Part shown: piece by piece, positions 1 through 8,362 of the stretch
How the letters are laid out: each line of letters starts with the position of its first letter
Numbering within the stretch: the first letter of the stretch is position 1
Assembly: GCF_000785535.1 (NCBI RefSeq)
Contig: NZ_CP007595.1
Span: 2,130,439-2,194,438, forward strand
DNA from: Arthrobacter sp. PAMC 25486
GTDB lineage: Bacteria; Actinomycetota; Actinomycetes; Actinomycetales; Micrococcaceae
Length of the DNA stretch: 64,000 nt
Reading direction: 5' to 3'
The notes under the pieces: model-generated
What the model was told of the DNA's origin: nothing
The model's database searches: none
What the model saw: the letters and a program-made list of their open reading frames with translations, nothing else
Position numbers and translations under genes: made by a program

Positions 1-16
1 CCGTTAGGCTTATTGC

Positions 17-1240
17 ATGGCCCTCGACGTAATTTCCCCCCTTCTCACCCCGGCAGGATGGGAACTTTTATCCTCGCTGGGCCCGTACCGCGAAGCTGAT
101 TCCCTCAAGCTCAACGAGTCGCTGCGCAAGGCCGGCCACTCCCCCGAACTGGTCGCAGCCGCCCTAACCCAGGCGAGGCTGCGCGCCAAGGCTGAGGCCA
201 AGTTTGGCGAGTTTGCGCAGCAAATGCTGTTCACCCAGGCCGGCCTGGAACAAGCCACCCGACTGAGCATCGCCGCGTTGCATGCACAAAGATTTACGAC
301 GGCGTCCATCACCTCCGTGGCCGACCTCGGGTGCGGCTTGGGCGCGGATTCGCTCGCCATGGCCAGCTTGGACATCAACGTCACCGCTGTTGATATGGAC
401 GAGGTCACCGCCGCGTGCACCACCGTGAACCTGATGCCGTTCCCCCATGCCCGCGTGGTGTGCGGCCGCGCCGAAGACACCGACCTGTCCGGCATTGAGG
501 GTGTCTGGCTGGACCCGGCCCGGCGCACCACCAGCACGTCCGGAACCACCCGGCTTTTTGACCCCGAAGCGTTCTCCCCGCCGCTGTCCTTTGTTGAACA
601 GCTGGCCGATCGGGGCCTGGCGGTGGGCGTGAAGATGGGCCCGGGCATCCCCCATGAGGCCATCCCGGCGACCGCCGAGGCCCAGTGGATCTCCGTCAAC
701 GGGGACGTGGTGGAGGCCGGGCTGTACTTCAACCGGCTGGCCCGCCCCGGCATCCGCCGCTCCGCCCTGGTGGTGGGTGTCGCCGGCATGAATGAAATCA
801 CCAGCCCGGTGTCCTACGAGCCGGGCGCACAGGATGCTGACATTGGGCCCATCTCCGGCTACCTCTACGAGCCCGACGGCGCCGTGATCCGTGCCGGGCT
901 CGTGGCAGATTTGGCCCGCAGCATGGGTGCCCACCTAATCGACGAACACATCGCCTACCTGTGCTCCGACGAGCCGGTACACACGCCGCTGGCCCGCTGC
1001 TACAAGGTCCTTGAGGTGAAGCCGTTCAACGTCAAGGCCTTGAAGGCTTGGGTGAAAGCCACCCGGATCGGGGTGCTCGACATCAAGAAGCGCGGGATCT
1101 CCACCACCCCCGAAGAGCTGCGCCGCCAGTTGCTGACAGGTTCAGGCAAGGGCCCCAACAAGGCCACGCTGGTGCTGACGCGCATTGGCGAGGACCGCGT
1201 GGCCATCGTGGTGGAGCCCCACGGCTTCAACGGCGCCTGA
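17..1240 (+). CDS. Class I SAM-dependent methyltransferase with THUMP-like C-terminus
   Basis: 407-aa protein. The SAM-binding motif VADLGCGLGAD lies at residues 101-111, followed by the acidic end of beta-2 (AVDMDE, about 124-129). A catalytic-type WLDPARRT motif is at about 164-171. The C-terminal third resembles the THUMP-like domain found on actinobacterial methyltransferases of this type, so an RNA substrate is plausible but is inferred only. The ATG at 17 is the first start and the protein looks complete. It is convergent with the downstream aroE-like gene across a repeat-containing spacer. Substrate unknown. Confidence 0.8.
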   Translation: MALDVISPLLTPAGWELLSSLGPYREADSLKLNESLRKAGHSPELVAAALTQARLRAKAEAKFGEFAQQMLFTQAGLEQATRLSIAALHAQRFTTASITSVADLGCGLGADSLAMASLDINVTAVDMDEVTAACTTVNLMPFPHARVVCGRAEDTDLSGIEGVWLDPARRTTSTSGTTRLFDPEAFSPPLSFVEQLADRGLAVGVKMGPGIPHEAIPATAEAQWISVNGDVVEAGLYFNRLARPGIRRSALVVGVAGMNEITSPVSYEPGAQDADIGPISGYLYEPDGAVIRAGLVADLARSMGAHLIDEHIAYLCSDEPVHTPLARCYKVLEVKPFNVKALKAWVKATRIGVLDIKKRGISTTPEELRRQLLTGSGKGPNKATLVLTRIGEDRVAIVVEPHGFNGA

Positions 1241-1254
1241 CCGAACCTGCATAC

Positions 1255-1420
1255 ATACAAACGCTCCTGCACTTGTGGGGCACTTTCCTCCCAACGCTCC
1301 TGCAGTTGTGGGGCACTTTTCCTGAACGCTCCTGCACTGCTTTGCGCGAGCGGGGTCCCTAGCCAATTCAAGCGCAGGAGCATTCGTCAAAACCCACCCA
1401 CAAGCGCAGGAGCGTCTATG
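1255..1420. repeat. Family A intergenic repeat array, site 1
   Basis: Three forward copies of a ~32-bp unit beginning AACGCTCCTGCA and continuing TGGGGCACTTT lie just after the 3' end of the plus-strand methyltransferase. They are followed by two inverted copies (GCAGGAGC cores near 1373 and 1407) against the 3' end of the minus-strand aroE-like gene. The units therefore point along the transcription of the gene they follow and could fold into a bidirectional terminator-like structure. Confidence 0.8.
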
Positions 1421-2231
1421 GGGCGCGGGAGAACGCTGAGGCTTCGCGCACCAACTCGGGGCTGGGCCGCACACCCGTGTACAGCACAAACTGCTCCTCG
1501 GCCTGGAGGGCGATGACCTCGGCGCCCGTGATGACGTGCTTCCCCGCAGCTCGGGCCGCCTTGATCAGCGGAGTTTCGGCGGGAAGCGCGACGACGTCGA
1601 ACACCACGTGCGCCTGCGCCACTAGGGCGTCGCTGAAGGACTGCGCCGACTCGTCGGCCCCGGCCATGCCCAGCGGCGTGACATTGATCAGAACTTCCGC
1701 ACCGGAGTCCCCCGTCTCAGCCAGCCAGGCAAAACCGTACAGCGCGGCAAGCGCCCGGCCCCGTTCCTCGTTGCGGGCCACAATCGTGACATTCGTGAAT
1801 CCGGCGTCGTGCATGGCAGCGGCCACAGCCTTGGCCATGCCGCCTGAACCACGCAATAAAACGCTGGATGCCGGGTCAAGGCTGTGCTCCACCACCAGCC
1901 GGGCGATCGCGAGGTAGTCGGTGTTGTACGCGGTGAGCACGCCGTCGGTGTTCACGATGGTGTTGACCGAATCGATGGCGGACGCGGAGTCATCCATGAC
2001 GTCAACGAGGGCGATGACGTCCTCCTTGTACGGCATGGAAACGGCAGCACCGCGAATGCCGAGGCCGCGCACACCGGCGATCGCCTGGGCGAGGTCAGCA
2101 GGTGCGAACGCCTTGTAGATGTAATTCAGGTCCAGGGCGTCGTACAGGTAATTGTGAAAGCGCGTGCCAATGTTGCTGGGACGCGCGGCGAGGGAAATGC
2201 ACAATGACATGTCTTTGTTCAAAATAGGCAC
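1416..2231 (-). CDS. aroE: Shikimate 5-dehydrogenase family protein
   Basis: 271 aa, the normal length for AroE/YdiB proteins, which reduce 3-dehydroshikimate with NADPH. The substrate-binding lysine is seen in SMPYKED (K69) and the conserved Asp in YNTDYLA. A glycine-rich nucleotide motif LLRGSGGMAKAVAAAM follows, and the NVTPLGM motif is present. The family's usual NVTIPFKE is altered to AVSMPYKE, as in a divergent actinobacterial subgroup, so the physiological substrate may be quinate or another shikimate analogue. The start is a GTG at 2231 with a GAGGGG just upstream; ATG 2210 is the alternative. Divergent from the YbdK-like gene. Confidence 0.8.
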   Translation of the reverse strand: MPILNKDMSLCISLAARPSNIGTRFHNYLYDALDLNYIYKAFAPADLAQAIAGVRGLGIRGAAVSMPYKEDVIALVDVMDDSASAIDSVNTIVNTDGVLTAYNTDYLAIARLVVEHSLDPASSVLLRGSGGMAKAVAAAMHDAGFTNVTIVARNEERGRALAALYGFAWLAETGDSGAEVLINVTPLGMAGADESAQSFSDALVAQAHVVFDVVALPAETPLIKAARAAGKHVITGAEVIALQAEEQFVLYTGVRPSPELVREASAFSRAP

Positions 2232-2330
2232 CCCTCAAGTGTGCCCCATATCCTGAACTACAATCAGAAGGCAACCGGCGTCCTGCCGCCTTGCAGCCAT
2301 GTTTTAAACAGTGCCAAGGGGGCGTCGCCC

Positions 2331-3473
2331 GTGAAGATTGACTTCGCGAAATCTGAGCAGTCAACGCTGGGCCTGGAATGGGAAATTGCGCTGGTTGACG
2401 CCGAATCCGGCGAATTGGCTGCCCGCGCCGACGATGTCTTTGAGAACATTGAAGCCGCCCACCCCGGATCCATGGCCTCCGGTGAGCATCCCCACATCAA
2501 GGGTGAGATGCTGCAGAACACTGTTGAGTTGGTCACAGGGGTCTGCCGCACAGTCGCCGAAGGAACCGAGGACCTGCGCCGCAACCTGAACGTTTTGCGC
2601 GCGGCGTCCGCACCCTTGGGCCTGGAACTGCTCAGCGCCGGCACCCACCCCTTCAGCGACCCGCGCACCCAGGTCGTCACCGACAAGGAACGCTACGCGA
2701 AGCTAGTCGACCGCACCCAGTGGTGGGGCAGTCAGATGCTCATTTACGGCGTGCACGTCCATGTGGGCCTGGATCACGTTTCCAAGGCCATGCCGGTTCT
2801 GGACGGGCTGGTCAACTACTTCCCGCACTTCCAGGCGCTCTCCGCCTCCTCCCCGTACTGGAACGGCGAGGACACCGGATACGCCTCGCAGCGGGCACTC
2901 ATGTTCCAGCAGCTGCCCACCGCCGGGCTGCCGTTCCAGTTCCCCGATTGGGCCGCCTACGAGTCCTACGTCCAGGACATGTTCACCACCGGTGTCATCG
3001 ATGCCCCCAACGAAATCCGCTGGGACATCCGCCCCGTGGCGAGCCTGGGCACCATAGAAATGCGGATCTGCGACGGCATGTCCACGCTGGAGGGAATTGG
3101 TGCCATTGCGGCCCTGACCCAGTGCCTTGTGGAAGACTTTTCAAATACCTTGAACGACGGCGGCACCATCCCCACCATGCCGCCGTGGCACGTCCAGGAA
3201 AACAAGTGGCGTGCCGCCCGGTACGGCATGGACGCCATCATCATCCTGGACGCAGCCGGCAAGGAACAACTCGTCACCGAGCACACGGTTGAACTGTTGA
3301 ACAAGCTGGAGCCGATTGCGGCCAAGCTTGGCTGCGCCGACGAGCTGGCGAACGTTGAAAAAATCATTGCCGCCGGCGCCAGCTACCAGCGCCAGCGCCG
3401 TGTTGCGGCCGCCCACGGTGGCGAGCTGCGCGCCGTCGTGCGTGAATTGGTTGCGGAGATGGCCAGCAACTAG
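2331..3473 (+). CDS. ybdK: Carboxylate-amine ligase / glutamate-cysteine ligase (GCS2, YbdK type)
   Basis: 380 aa from the GTG at 2331. That start was chosen because AGGGGG lies 9 bases upstream and it leaves room for a promoter; an earlier in-frame GTG at 2241 would sit 10 bp from the divergent gene. Visible GCS2 features are the N-terminal LGLEWEIALVD, HPHIKGEM, a long HVHVGLDHV metal/substrate motif and ASSPYWNGEDTGYASQRALM. The family ligates an amino acid to a gamma-carboxylate and is often annotated GshA-like. Because this organism makes mycothiol, true glutathione synthesis is doubtful and the product is unknown. Confidence 0.8.
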   Translation: MKIDFAKSEQSTLGLEWEIALVDAESGELAARADDVFENIEAAHPGSMASGEHPHIKGEMLQNTVELVTGVCRTVAEGTEDLRRNLNVLRAASAPLGLELLSAGTHPFSDPRTQVVTDKERYAKLVDRTQWWGSQMLIYGVHVHVGLDHVSKAMPVLDGLVNYFPHFQALSASSPYWNGEDTGYASQRALMFQQLPTAGLPFQFPDWAAYESYVQDMFTTGVIDAPNEIRWDIRPVASLGTIEMRICDGMSTLEGIGAIAALTQCLVEDFSNTLNDGGTIPTMPPWHVQENKWRAARYGMDAIIILDAAGKEQLVTEHTVELLNKLEPIAAKLGCADELANVEKIIAAGASYQRQRRVAAAHGGELRAVVRELVAEMASN

Positions 3474-3499
3474 CCTGCTCGGCTCCCTGGCGCCGGAAA

Positions 3500-3518
3500 T
3501 TCTTAGAAAATTCTTAGA
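3500..3518 (+). promoter_or_regulatory. Candidate response-regulator operator, two TTCTTAGA direct repeats
   Basis: TTCTTAGA occurs at 3500-3507 and again at 3511-3518, each preceded by AAA, giving a start-to-start spacing of 11 bp. One-helical-turn direct repeats are the usual architecture of OmpR/PhoB-type operators. The repeats lie 56 bp upstream of the PAP2 start, in front of an operon that itself encodes an OmpR-type regulator, so autoregulation is a reasonable inference. Confidence 0.5.
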
Positions 3519-3573
3519 CGGCGTGCGGGACAGTGAGGGAAAGCTTCACTGCCCCGCAACCCAGGAGTCGTCC

Positions 3574-4440
3574 ATGCCGCCGCTGCCCACCCACGGAAAC
3601 CCCTACCCCTCCACGCACGACGCCGGACCGGCCCACCGTACGCGCTTGGCCGTGCTGCCGCAGCTGCCCTTTTGGGGGCTGTGGGTGGCACTCCTCTCTG
3701 CCGCCGTTCTGGTGCTTGGTTTTTCCGTCACCAGCACGCCGGGCTTCACCGCCAGCGAGTTTGGTGTTGACCAGGAACTGAGCCGAAACCATGTGGGCCT
3801 GCTGACGGCTGTCGCCATGACCCTGGACAGGGCGTTTTCTCCCATCGGCGGAGTCGCCATCATCGCCTTGGTGTGCCTGCTCCTGTTTTTTGTCCGCAAG
3901 TCGCCCGTCAACGCGATCGCCTTTGGCGGCATCGCGGCCTCGGGGTGGCTGGCCAGCCAGTTCTTCAAGGTTGTGGTGGAACGTCAGCGGCCCAACCCGG
4001 CGTTGCTCTTTGACCCGCTCGCGCCGGAGACCGGTTCCAACAGCTTCCCGAGCGGGCACGTTGCATTGGCTGTGGGTCTGGCCTGGGCGTTCTGGTTCTT
4101 GTTGCGGAAGACCCGCTGGGCCCGTCTGGCCGTGATTCTTGGCATCCTGGTTCCAGTGGTGGTGGCCTGGTCAAGGCTGTATGTCGGCGTGCACTACCCC
4201 ACGGATGTCGCCGCCTCGTTCCTGGCTGCGAGCGCTGCCGTGTTCTTGTTCGCGGGCGTGTGGAATGCGGCCTTGGCTTGGGTGATGTCCAGGTTCGACC
4301 TCCCAGCGCGCCTCGTCCCTGTCACTCCGTCCGGGCGGACCGGCCTCCCGGTCCGCCCCACGGTGCTGAGCGGCCTCCCGGCCGACGGGTCTACGCTGGA
4401 ACGTGGGAGCAATACTTCTTCAACCCACCCGAAACACTGA
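3574..4440 (+). CDS. PAP2-family membrane lipid phosphatase
   Basis: 288 aa. All three phosphatidic-acid-phosphatase motifs are intact: K132-x6-R139-P140 (KVVVERQRP), PSGH at 159-162, and S200-R-x5-H207-x3-D211 (SRLYVGVHYPTD). Several membrane segments (about 35-53, 95-108, 113-130, 165-178, 186-200, 213-230) place it in the membrane with an extracytoplasmic active site, consistent with dephosphorylating undecaprenyl pyrophosphate or phosphatidic acid. The ATG at 3574 was chosen because CAGGAG lies 7-8 bases upstream. First gene of a unit with DedA and a two-component system. Confidence 0.85.
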   Translation: MPPLPTHGNPYPSTHDAGPAHRTRLAVLPQLPFWGLWVALLSAAVLVLGFSVTSTPGFTASEFGVDQELSRNHVGLLTAVAMTLDRAFSPIGGVAIIALVCLLLFFVRKSPVNAIAFGGIAASGWLASQFFKVVVERQRPNPALLFDPLAPETGSNSFPSGHVALAVGLAWAFWFLLRKTRWARLAVILGILVPVVVAWSRLYVGVHYPTDVAASFLAASAAVFLFAGVWNAALAWVMSRFDLPARLVPVTPSGRTGLPVRPTVLSGLPADGSTLERGSNTSSTHPKH

Positions 4441-4452
4441 TCGAGGCTTGCC

Positions 4453-5163
4453 TTGCTGCACCCCATTGCGTTCGCCCTTCCCCACGCCGTCCCTGCCGGG
4501 CTGCTGGCAGTCATGGATCCGGCAGCCCTCCTGAGCGGGCTGGGACCGGCCACTCTCGCTGTCGTCGCGTTGATCGTCTTCATCGAATCGGGACTCCTGT
4601 TCCCGTTCCTGCCCGGTGATTCACTGCTTTTCACGGCAGGCCTGCTGCACAACCAGCTCAACCTGTCCCTCCCGGTGCTGATCGGCGTCGTGGTGCTGGC
4701 CGCCGTGGCGGGCGACCAAGTGGGCTACCTGCTGGGCCGGAAGTTTGGCCGCCGCTGGTTCAAGGACGACGCCCGCATCCTGAAAACCAAGTACCTCACG
4801 GAGACGGAGGAGTTCTTTGCCAAGCGCGGCGGCTGGGCCATTGTGCTGGCCCGTTTTGTCCCCATCGTGCGCACCTATGCGCCTCTCGTGGCGGGCGTGG
4901 CGAACTACGACCACCGCAAGTTCACGCTGTGGAACATTGCCGGGGCCGTGGGCTGGGCCGGTTCCATCACCTTGTTGGGAACGTGGCTGGGCCACTACGA
5001 AATTGTGGCCAAGAACATTGACGTGATCGCCGTCGTGCTGGTCCTGATTTCCGTGCTGCCGGCCATCATCAGCTTCCTGGTCAAGCGCCGCGCCGCAGCA
5101 TCACTACCTTCCACGCGGGATGGGGAGTCAACGGGAGACAATAATGAACATGCACAACCCTGA
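4453..5163 (+). CDS. DedA/VTT-family membrane protein
   Basis: 236 aa from a TTG start with GAGG upstream. The DedA signature is clear: FIESGLLFPFLPGDSLLF near residues 44-61, a GDQVGYLLGRKFGRRWF segment, then FAKRGGWAIVLARFVPIVR with the conserved arginines and G-x-x-G-W-A in AGAVGWAGS. DedA proteins are implicated in undecaprenyl-phosphate or phospholipid flipping. It begins 12 bp after the PAP2 stop and its end overlaps the regulator start by 20 bp, so the genes are surely co-transcribed. Confidence 0.9.
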   Translation: MLHPIAFALPHAVPAGLLAVMDPAALLSGLGPATLAVVALIVFIESGLLFPFLPGDSLLFTAGLLHNQLNLSLPVLIGVVVLAAVAGDQVGYLLGRKFGRRWFKDDARILKTKYLTETEEFFAKRGGWAIVLARFVPIVRTYAPLVAGVANYDHRKFTLWNIAGAVGWAGSITLLGTWLGHYEIVAKNIDVIAVVLVLISVLPAIISFLVKRRAAASLPSTRDGESTGDNNEHAQP

Positions 5164-5821
5164 CCTCCCGCGACTGCTGCTGGTGGAGGACGACCCCGTC
5201 CTGGGTCCGCTGATTGGCGAGCTCCTGGCCGATGACTACCGTGTCCAGTTGGCGCCCGACGGGCAAAAGGGCCTGCACCTGGCCCTGACCGAATCTTGGG
5301 ATGCCATGGTGGTGGATCGTGGGCTGCCAGCCATGGACGGCCTGGCGCTAGTCGCGGCTCTGCGCCGCAAAGGCATCGCCACCCCCGCCCTTATCTTGAC
5401 CGCGCTGGGTGCCACGTCGGACAAGATTGACGGGCTCGACGCCGGAGCGAACGACTACATGTCCAAACCCTTTGATGCCGGTGAGTTGAGGGCGCGGCTA
5501 CGCGCCATGACCCGGAGTTTCGCGCCTGCAGTGGCGCTGGTGGACGTGGGTGGCTGGCTTTTTGATCCCACCAACCGTTCGCTGCGCTCGCCCTATGGGG
5601 AGCATGTGGGCTTGACGGCGAAAGAGAGCGAACTGCTGGCCCTGCTGGCGGCCAGCCCGGAGAGGGTGTTCACCCGGGCGGAACTGCTGGAAAGCCTGTT
5701 TCATCCGGAGGATTCGCCCAGCGTCATTGACACTTATGTGCACTACCTGCGCAAGAAGGTGTCCAAGTCGCTGGTCCGCACCGTGCATGGCCTGGGCTAT
5801 CAGATCGGGGACGGCGCATGA
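5144..5821 (+). CDS. OmpR/PhoB-type response regulator
   Basis: 225 aa from the ATG at 5144, preceded by GGGAG; an upstream GTG lacks a good ribosome site. Receiver domain: acidic pocket E15-D16-D17, phospho-acceptor D58 in VVDRGLP, T/S region LTALG and K108 in MSKPFD. The C-terminal winged-helix domain has the typical TAKESELLALLAASPERVFTR and VHYLRKKV segments. Its stop overlaps the kinase start by 4 bp (ATGA). Likely controls its own operon through the TTCTTAGA repeats at 3500-3518 (inference). Confidence 0.93.
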   Translation: MNMHNPDLPRLLLVEDDPVLGPLIGELLADDYRVQLAPDGQKGLHLALTESWDAMVVDRGLPAMDGLALVAALRRKGIATPALILTALGATSDKIDGLDAGANDYMSKPFDAGELRARLRAMTRSFAPAVALVDVGGWLFDPTNRSLRSPYGEHVGLTAKESELLALLAASPERVFTRAELLESLFHPEDSPSVIDTYVHYLRKKVSKSLVRTVHGLGYQIGDGA

Positions 5822-6795
5822 ACTCCGTCAAGACAGGCCAAAGGCAGCCCTCCCCCGCCCTGCGGCGCGCCGCCATCACGGTGGGCATCAGAATTGCCGC
5901 GGCTATCGCGTTCATGGTGGTTGTGGTCATCATCGCGGCGGCCGCCTATATGCTCTATGTCTCCCGCCATCCGGAGGTGGCGGCTTCGGACACCTCCGCC
6001 CGCGTGTATGTCGAATCGAACGACATGCTCAAGGCCATGATCCTGGCCGGATTTGCCGGGATTCTCGCGGCCGGCGCCATTGGCTGGCTCAGTGCCCGCA
6101 GCGCCATTGCGCCTCTCGGGCGGGCGCTTGAGTTGCAGCGCCGCTTTGTCCAGGACGCCAGCCATGAACTGCGCACACCGCTGACCATCCTCGACACCCG
6201 CGTCCAGCTGGCCGAGGCCAAGGTGGAGGCCGGGAGCGACGCCGCCCGCATTCTGGGCCAGGTCCGTCAGGACACTGCCGCCCTGACCGCCACCGTCCAG
6301 GAGCTCCTGCTCGCCGCCACGGGTGAGGCGGAAGGCCCCGCTGAACCCATTGGAGTCGTCCCGGTGGTGCAGGAGGCGGCCGCGAGCCTGCGGGATGTCG
6401 CGGCTTCCCGCGGCGTGCAGCTGGAAACCACGGACGACGGCGGCCCCCGGGTCCGCATTCAGGCCAACAGTTTGCGCCGGGCTGTCCTGGGCCTCGTCGA
6501 CAACGCGCTGAACCACACCCCTGCAGGCGGCAGCATCTCGGTGGCTGTGGTGCGGTCCGGGCGGGGCGTGTCCATCACGGTGCGCGACACCGGAAGCGGC
6601 ATCACCGGCATCGACCCGTCCCGGGTATTTGACCGCTTCGCCCACAGCACCAACCCTCCGGCCGGCGGCCGGCGCAGCTACGGTTTGGGCCTGGCCCTGG
6701 TCCGTGAGATCGCGGTCGCCGCTGGCGGAACCATTGAAGTCTCCGAGACCGGCCCAGGAGGAACCACCATGGTTCTCACACTGCCAGCCGCCTAA
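5818..6795 (+). CDS. Sensor histidine kinase
   Basis: 325 aa. Two membrane segments (about 21-48 and 71-92) enclose only ~22 extracytoplasmic residues, so the signal is probably read within or at the membrane. HisKA motif VQDASHELRTPLTIL carries H116. The HATPase domain has the N box (GLVDNALNHTP), the G1 box (VRDTGSGI) and the G2-like GLGLALVREIA. No clear HAMP domain separates TM2 from HisKA. Such intramembrane-sensing kinases commonly monitor envelope stress, which fits the PAP2/DedA neighbours. Confidence 0.92.
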   Translation: MNSVKTGQRQPSPALRRAAITVGIRIAAAIAFMVVVVIIAAAAYMLYVSRHPEVAASDTSARVYVESNDMLKAMILAGFAGILAAGAIGWLSARSAIAPLGRALELQRRFVQDASHELRTPLTILDTRVQLAEAKVEAGSDAARILGQVRQDTAALTATVQELLLAATGEAEGPAEPIGVVPVVQEAAASLRDVAASRGVQLETTDDGGPRVRIQANSLRRAVLGLVDNALNHTPAGGSISVAVVRSGRGVSITVRDTGSGITGIDPSRVFDRFAHSTNPPAGGRRSYGLGLALVREIAVAAGGTIEVSETGPGGTTMVLTLPAA

Positions 6796-6816
6796 CCCCT
6801 TCCTCCCTCCCTTTCC

Positions 6817-6889
6817 AAACGCTCCTGCACATACGGGGCACTTTTCCCCAACGCTCCTGCACATACGGGGCACTTTTCCCCGACGCTCG
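6817..6889 (+). repeat. Family A intergenic repeat array, site 2 (left part)
   Basis: Two nearly identical forward units (AACGCTCCTGCACATACGGG followed by GCACTTTTCCCC) plus the start of a third (GACGCTCG) directly follow the kinase stop. The array is broken here by the IS3-family element, and a degenerate unit reappears on its far side. Confidence 0.8.
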
Positions 6890-6914
6890 AAAATTGTCAA
6901 GCTGTGTGGAGTCA

Positions 6915-8024
6915 CTAGGCTATTTTTTGGGGTTCTTCGGGTTTGGGGAGGTTGATCCCTACGTGTTGGGCTGGGGCTGGTGTGGTGGGTCGTTGGCGGA
7001 ACCTTCCTGGGTTTTGTTCGTAGTATTCCTGATGGGTTTTGTCACGTTGGTTCCAGAGCTCTTTCCAGGATCCGTCGTGGACTTGTGCTGGTGAGAACAA
7101 GGCGATGCCGGAGTGTTTATGGTCGGTGCTGTACCAATGCACGTAGTCGGTGAGGTACTCTCTGGCGGCCTCGAGGCTTTCGAAGATTCGCGGGTAGTTG
7201 GGCCGGTATTTCATGGTCCGGAAACCAGACTCACTGAAGGGATTGTCGTTGGAGACGTAGGGCCGGTTGAAGGTGAGTTCCACGCCGTGGGCGGTGAGCG
7301 CGTCACGAAGCAGGTGTGACTTCATGGCAGGGCCCGAATCCGCATGGACCACTTGCGGGGCGCCGTACCGGGCGATGGCGGCCTCGAACATCTTGACGGC
7401 GAGGTGGTCCGCCTCGCGTTCCTCGATCCGCCAGCCGACGATCTCCCGGGAGTAGATATCCATGATGGAGTAGACCTTGAAAACCGTTCCCTGCCACTTG
7501 GAATAGACGTCGGTGATGTCCCAGGACCAGACCTGGCAGGGGCCGGTGGCCTTGAGAACGGGCTTCTCAGCGGTGCCGCGTTTGCCGCCGCGTTTGGTCG
7601 GGACTGTGGGGCGTGCGTTCTGGTCCTCGTACTCTGCCGCGATCCGCCACCAGGTGCGGCGGGAGGCGATCATTACCCCGTTGTCCCAGGCCGTGGCGAA
7701 GGAATGATCCACGGAGTTGTTCTTCTCCCAGCCGGCCAGGATGAACTCAAGAATCCAGTCCTGATGGATGGTGCTGATCCGGCTTTCATAGGCCCGGTCC
7801 CCCTGGTGGATGGGGTTCTGGACGCCTGGGCGGGGATTGAACCTGTAGTGCCAGGTCCCACGCGATACACCCGCAAGTTTCAGGGCCGTCCGCTGGGAAC
7901 CGGTGACCTCTTTCAGCTCCAGGACGAGAGTGTTCTCAGCGGCTATGAACGCTTCTGAGCGCTCGTCGGGGGCGTATCGGGCTCTGGCACGTTCAACTCG
8001 TGCAAGAGCCCTATAGCTTTTCCC
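6915..8024 (-). CDS. IS3-family transposase OrfB (made as OrfAB by -1 frameshift)
   Basis: Catalytic rve domain with a DDE triad: WSWDITDVYSKW, VVHADSGPAMKS and NDNPFSESGFRT. The HTH_21-like segment upstream (GSQRTALKLAGVSRGTWHYR) is also in this frame. The frame stays open up to and beyond the slippery site at 8018-8024, and no convincing independent start was found. The transframe product would be about 482 aa. Coordinates give the orfB-frame part from the slip site. Confidence 0.85.
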   Translation of the reverse strand, partial: GKSYRALARVERARARYAPDERSEAFIAAENTLVLELKEVTGSQRTALKLAGVSRGTWHYRFNPRPGVQNPIHQGDRAYESRISTIHQDWILEFILAGWEKNNSVDHSFATAWDNGVMIASRRTWWRIAAEYEDQNARPTVPTKRGGKRGTAEKPVLKATGPCQVWSWDITDVYSKWQGTVFKVYSIMDIYSREIVGWRIEEREADHLAVKMFEAAIARYGAPQVVHADSGPAMKSHLLRDALTAHGVELTFNRPYVSNDNPFSESGFRTMKYRPNYPRIFESLEAAREYLTDYVHWYSTDHKHSGIALFSPAQVHDGSWKELWNQRDKTHQEYYEQNPGRFRQRPTTPAPAQHVGINLPKPEEPQKIA

Positions 8025-8362
8025 AGTGCTGAATTTGACCCTTCTAGCTCAGCAATACGCTTCTGGAGTTTTTCGACTTCGACACGATGGGCGGCTATCT
8101 CTTTCGCGCGTGCTTTTTCAAACGCGGAGAGTTCACGATTTGTTGGGACCATACCTCCATGCTCTCGCGGAATCAGGCCCCGGTCGATATCTCCCTGGAC
8201 CACCATCGTGCGCCATCTGCGGAAGATCCATTCGGAAATCGAATGCGAGGCAAGCCACTCCCTCCGTGACCCATGCGGCTGCAAATAGTACTCATGCACG
8301 AACTCACGGATCTCTTCACGGGTAAATCCCTTGTTATCAACGGCCACGGTCGGCTCCTTCAA
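7943..8362 (-). CDS. IS3-family OrfA (HTH and leucine zipper)
   Basis: 139 aa ending in TAG at 7943. The N-terminal half resembles a DNA-binding helix-turn-helix (TREEIREFVHEY to ISEWIFRRWR). Residues ~93-124 form a leucine-zipper-like coiled coil (VEVEKLQKRIAELEG), typical of IS3 OrfA, which allows multimerisation with OrfAB. The in-frame heptamer G_GGA_AAA at codons 113-115 permits a -1 shift into orfB. Confidence 0.85.
   Translation of the reverse strand: MKEPTVAVDNKGFTREEIREFVHEYYLQPHGSRREWLASHSISEWIFRRWRTMVVQGDIDRGLIPREHGGMVPTNRELSAFEKARAKEIAAHRVEVEKLQKRIAELEGSNSALGKAIGLLHELNVPEPDTPPTSAQKRS
8018..8024 (-). promoter_or_regulatory. Programmed -1 frameshift site (GGGAAAA)
   Basis: On the minus strand the heptamer GGGAAAA is in the zero frame as G_GGA_AAA of orfA (codon boundaries match the orfA stop at 7943-7945). 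Slipping back one base enters the orfB frame (boundaries match its stop at 6915), which is open from here on. This is the canonical X_XXY_YYZ pattern used by IS3 elements. Confidence 0.75.

Noticed and set aside
1255..1420. CRISPR-like array of short repeats
   Set aside because: Spacing is short and irregular, units occur in both orientations and at many loci, and there are no cas genes or unique spacers of constant length.
2241..2330. Longer N-terminus for the YbdK-like protein
   Set aside because: It would start 10 bp from the divergent aroE-like start and the added residues match nothing in the family.
5800..6915. 371-codon minus-strand frame opposite the histidine kinase
   Set aside because: His- and Gly-rich shadow of the kinase gene with no motif.
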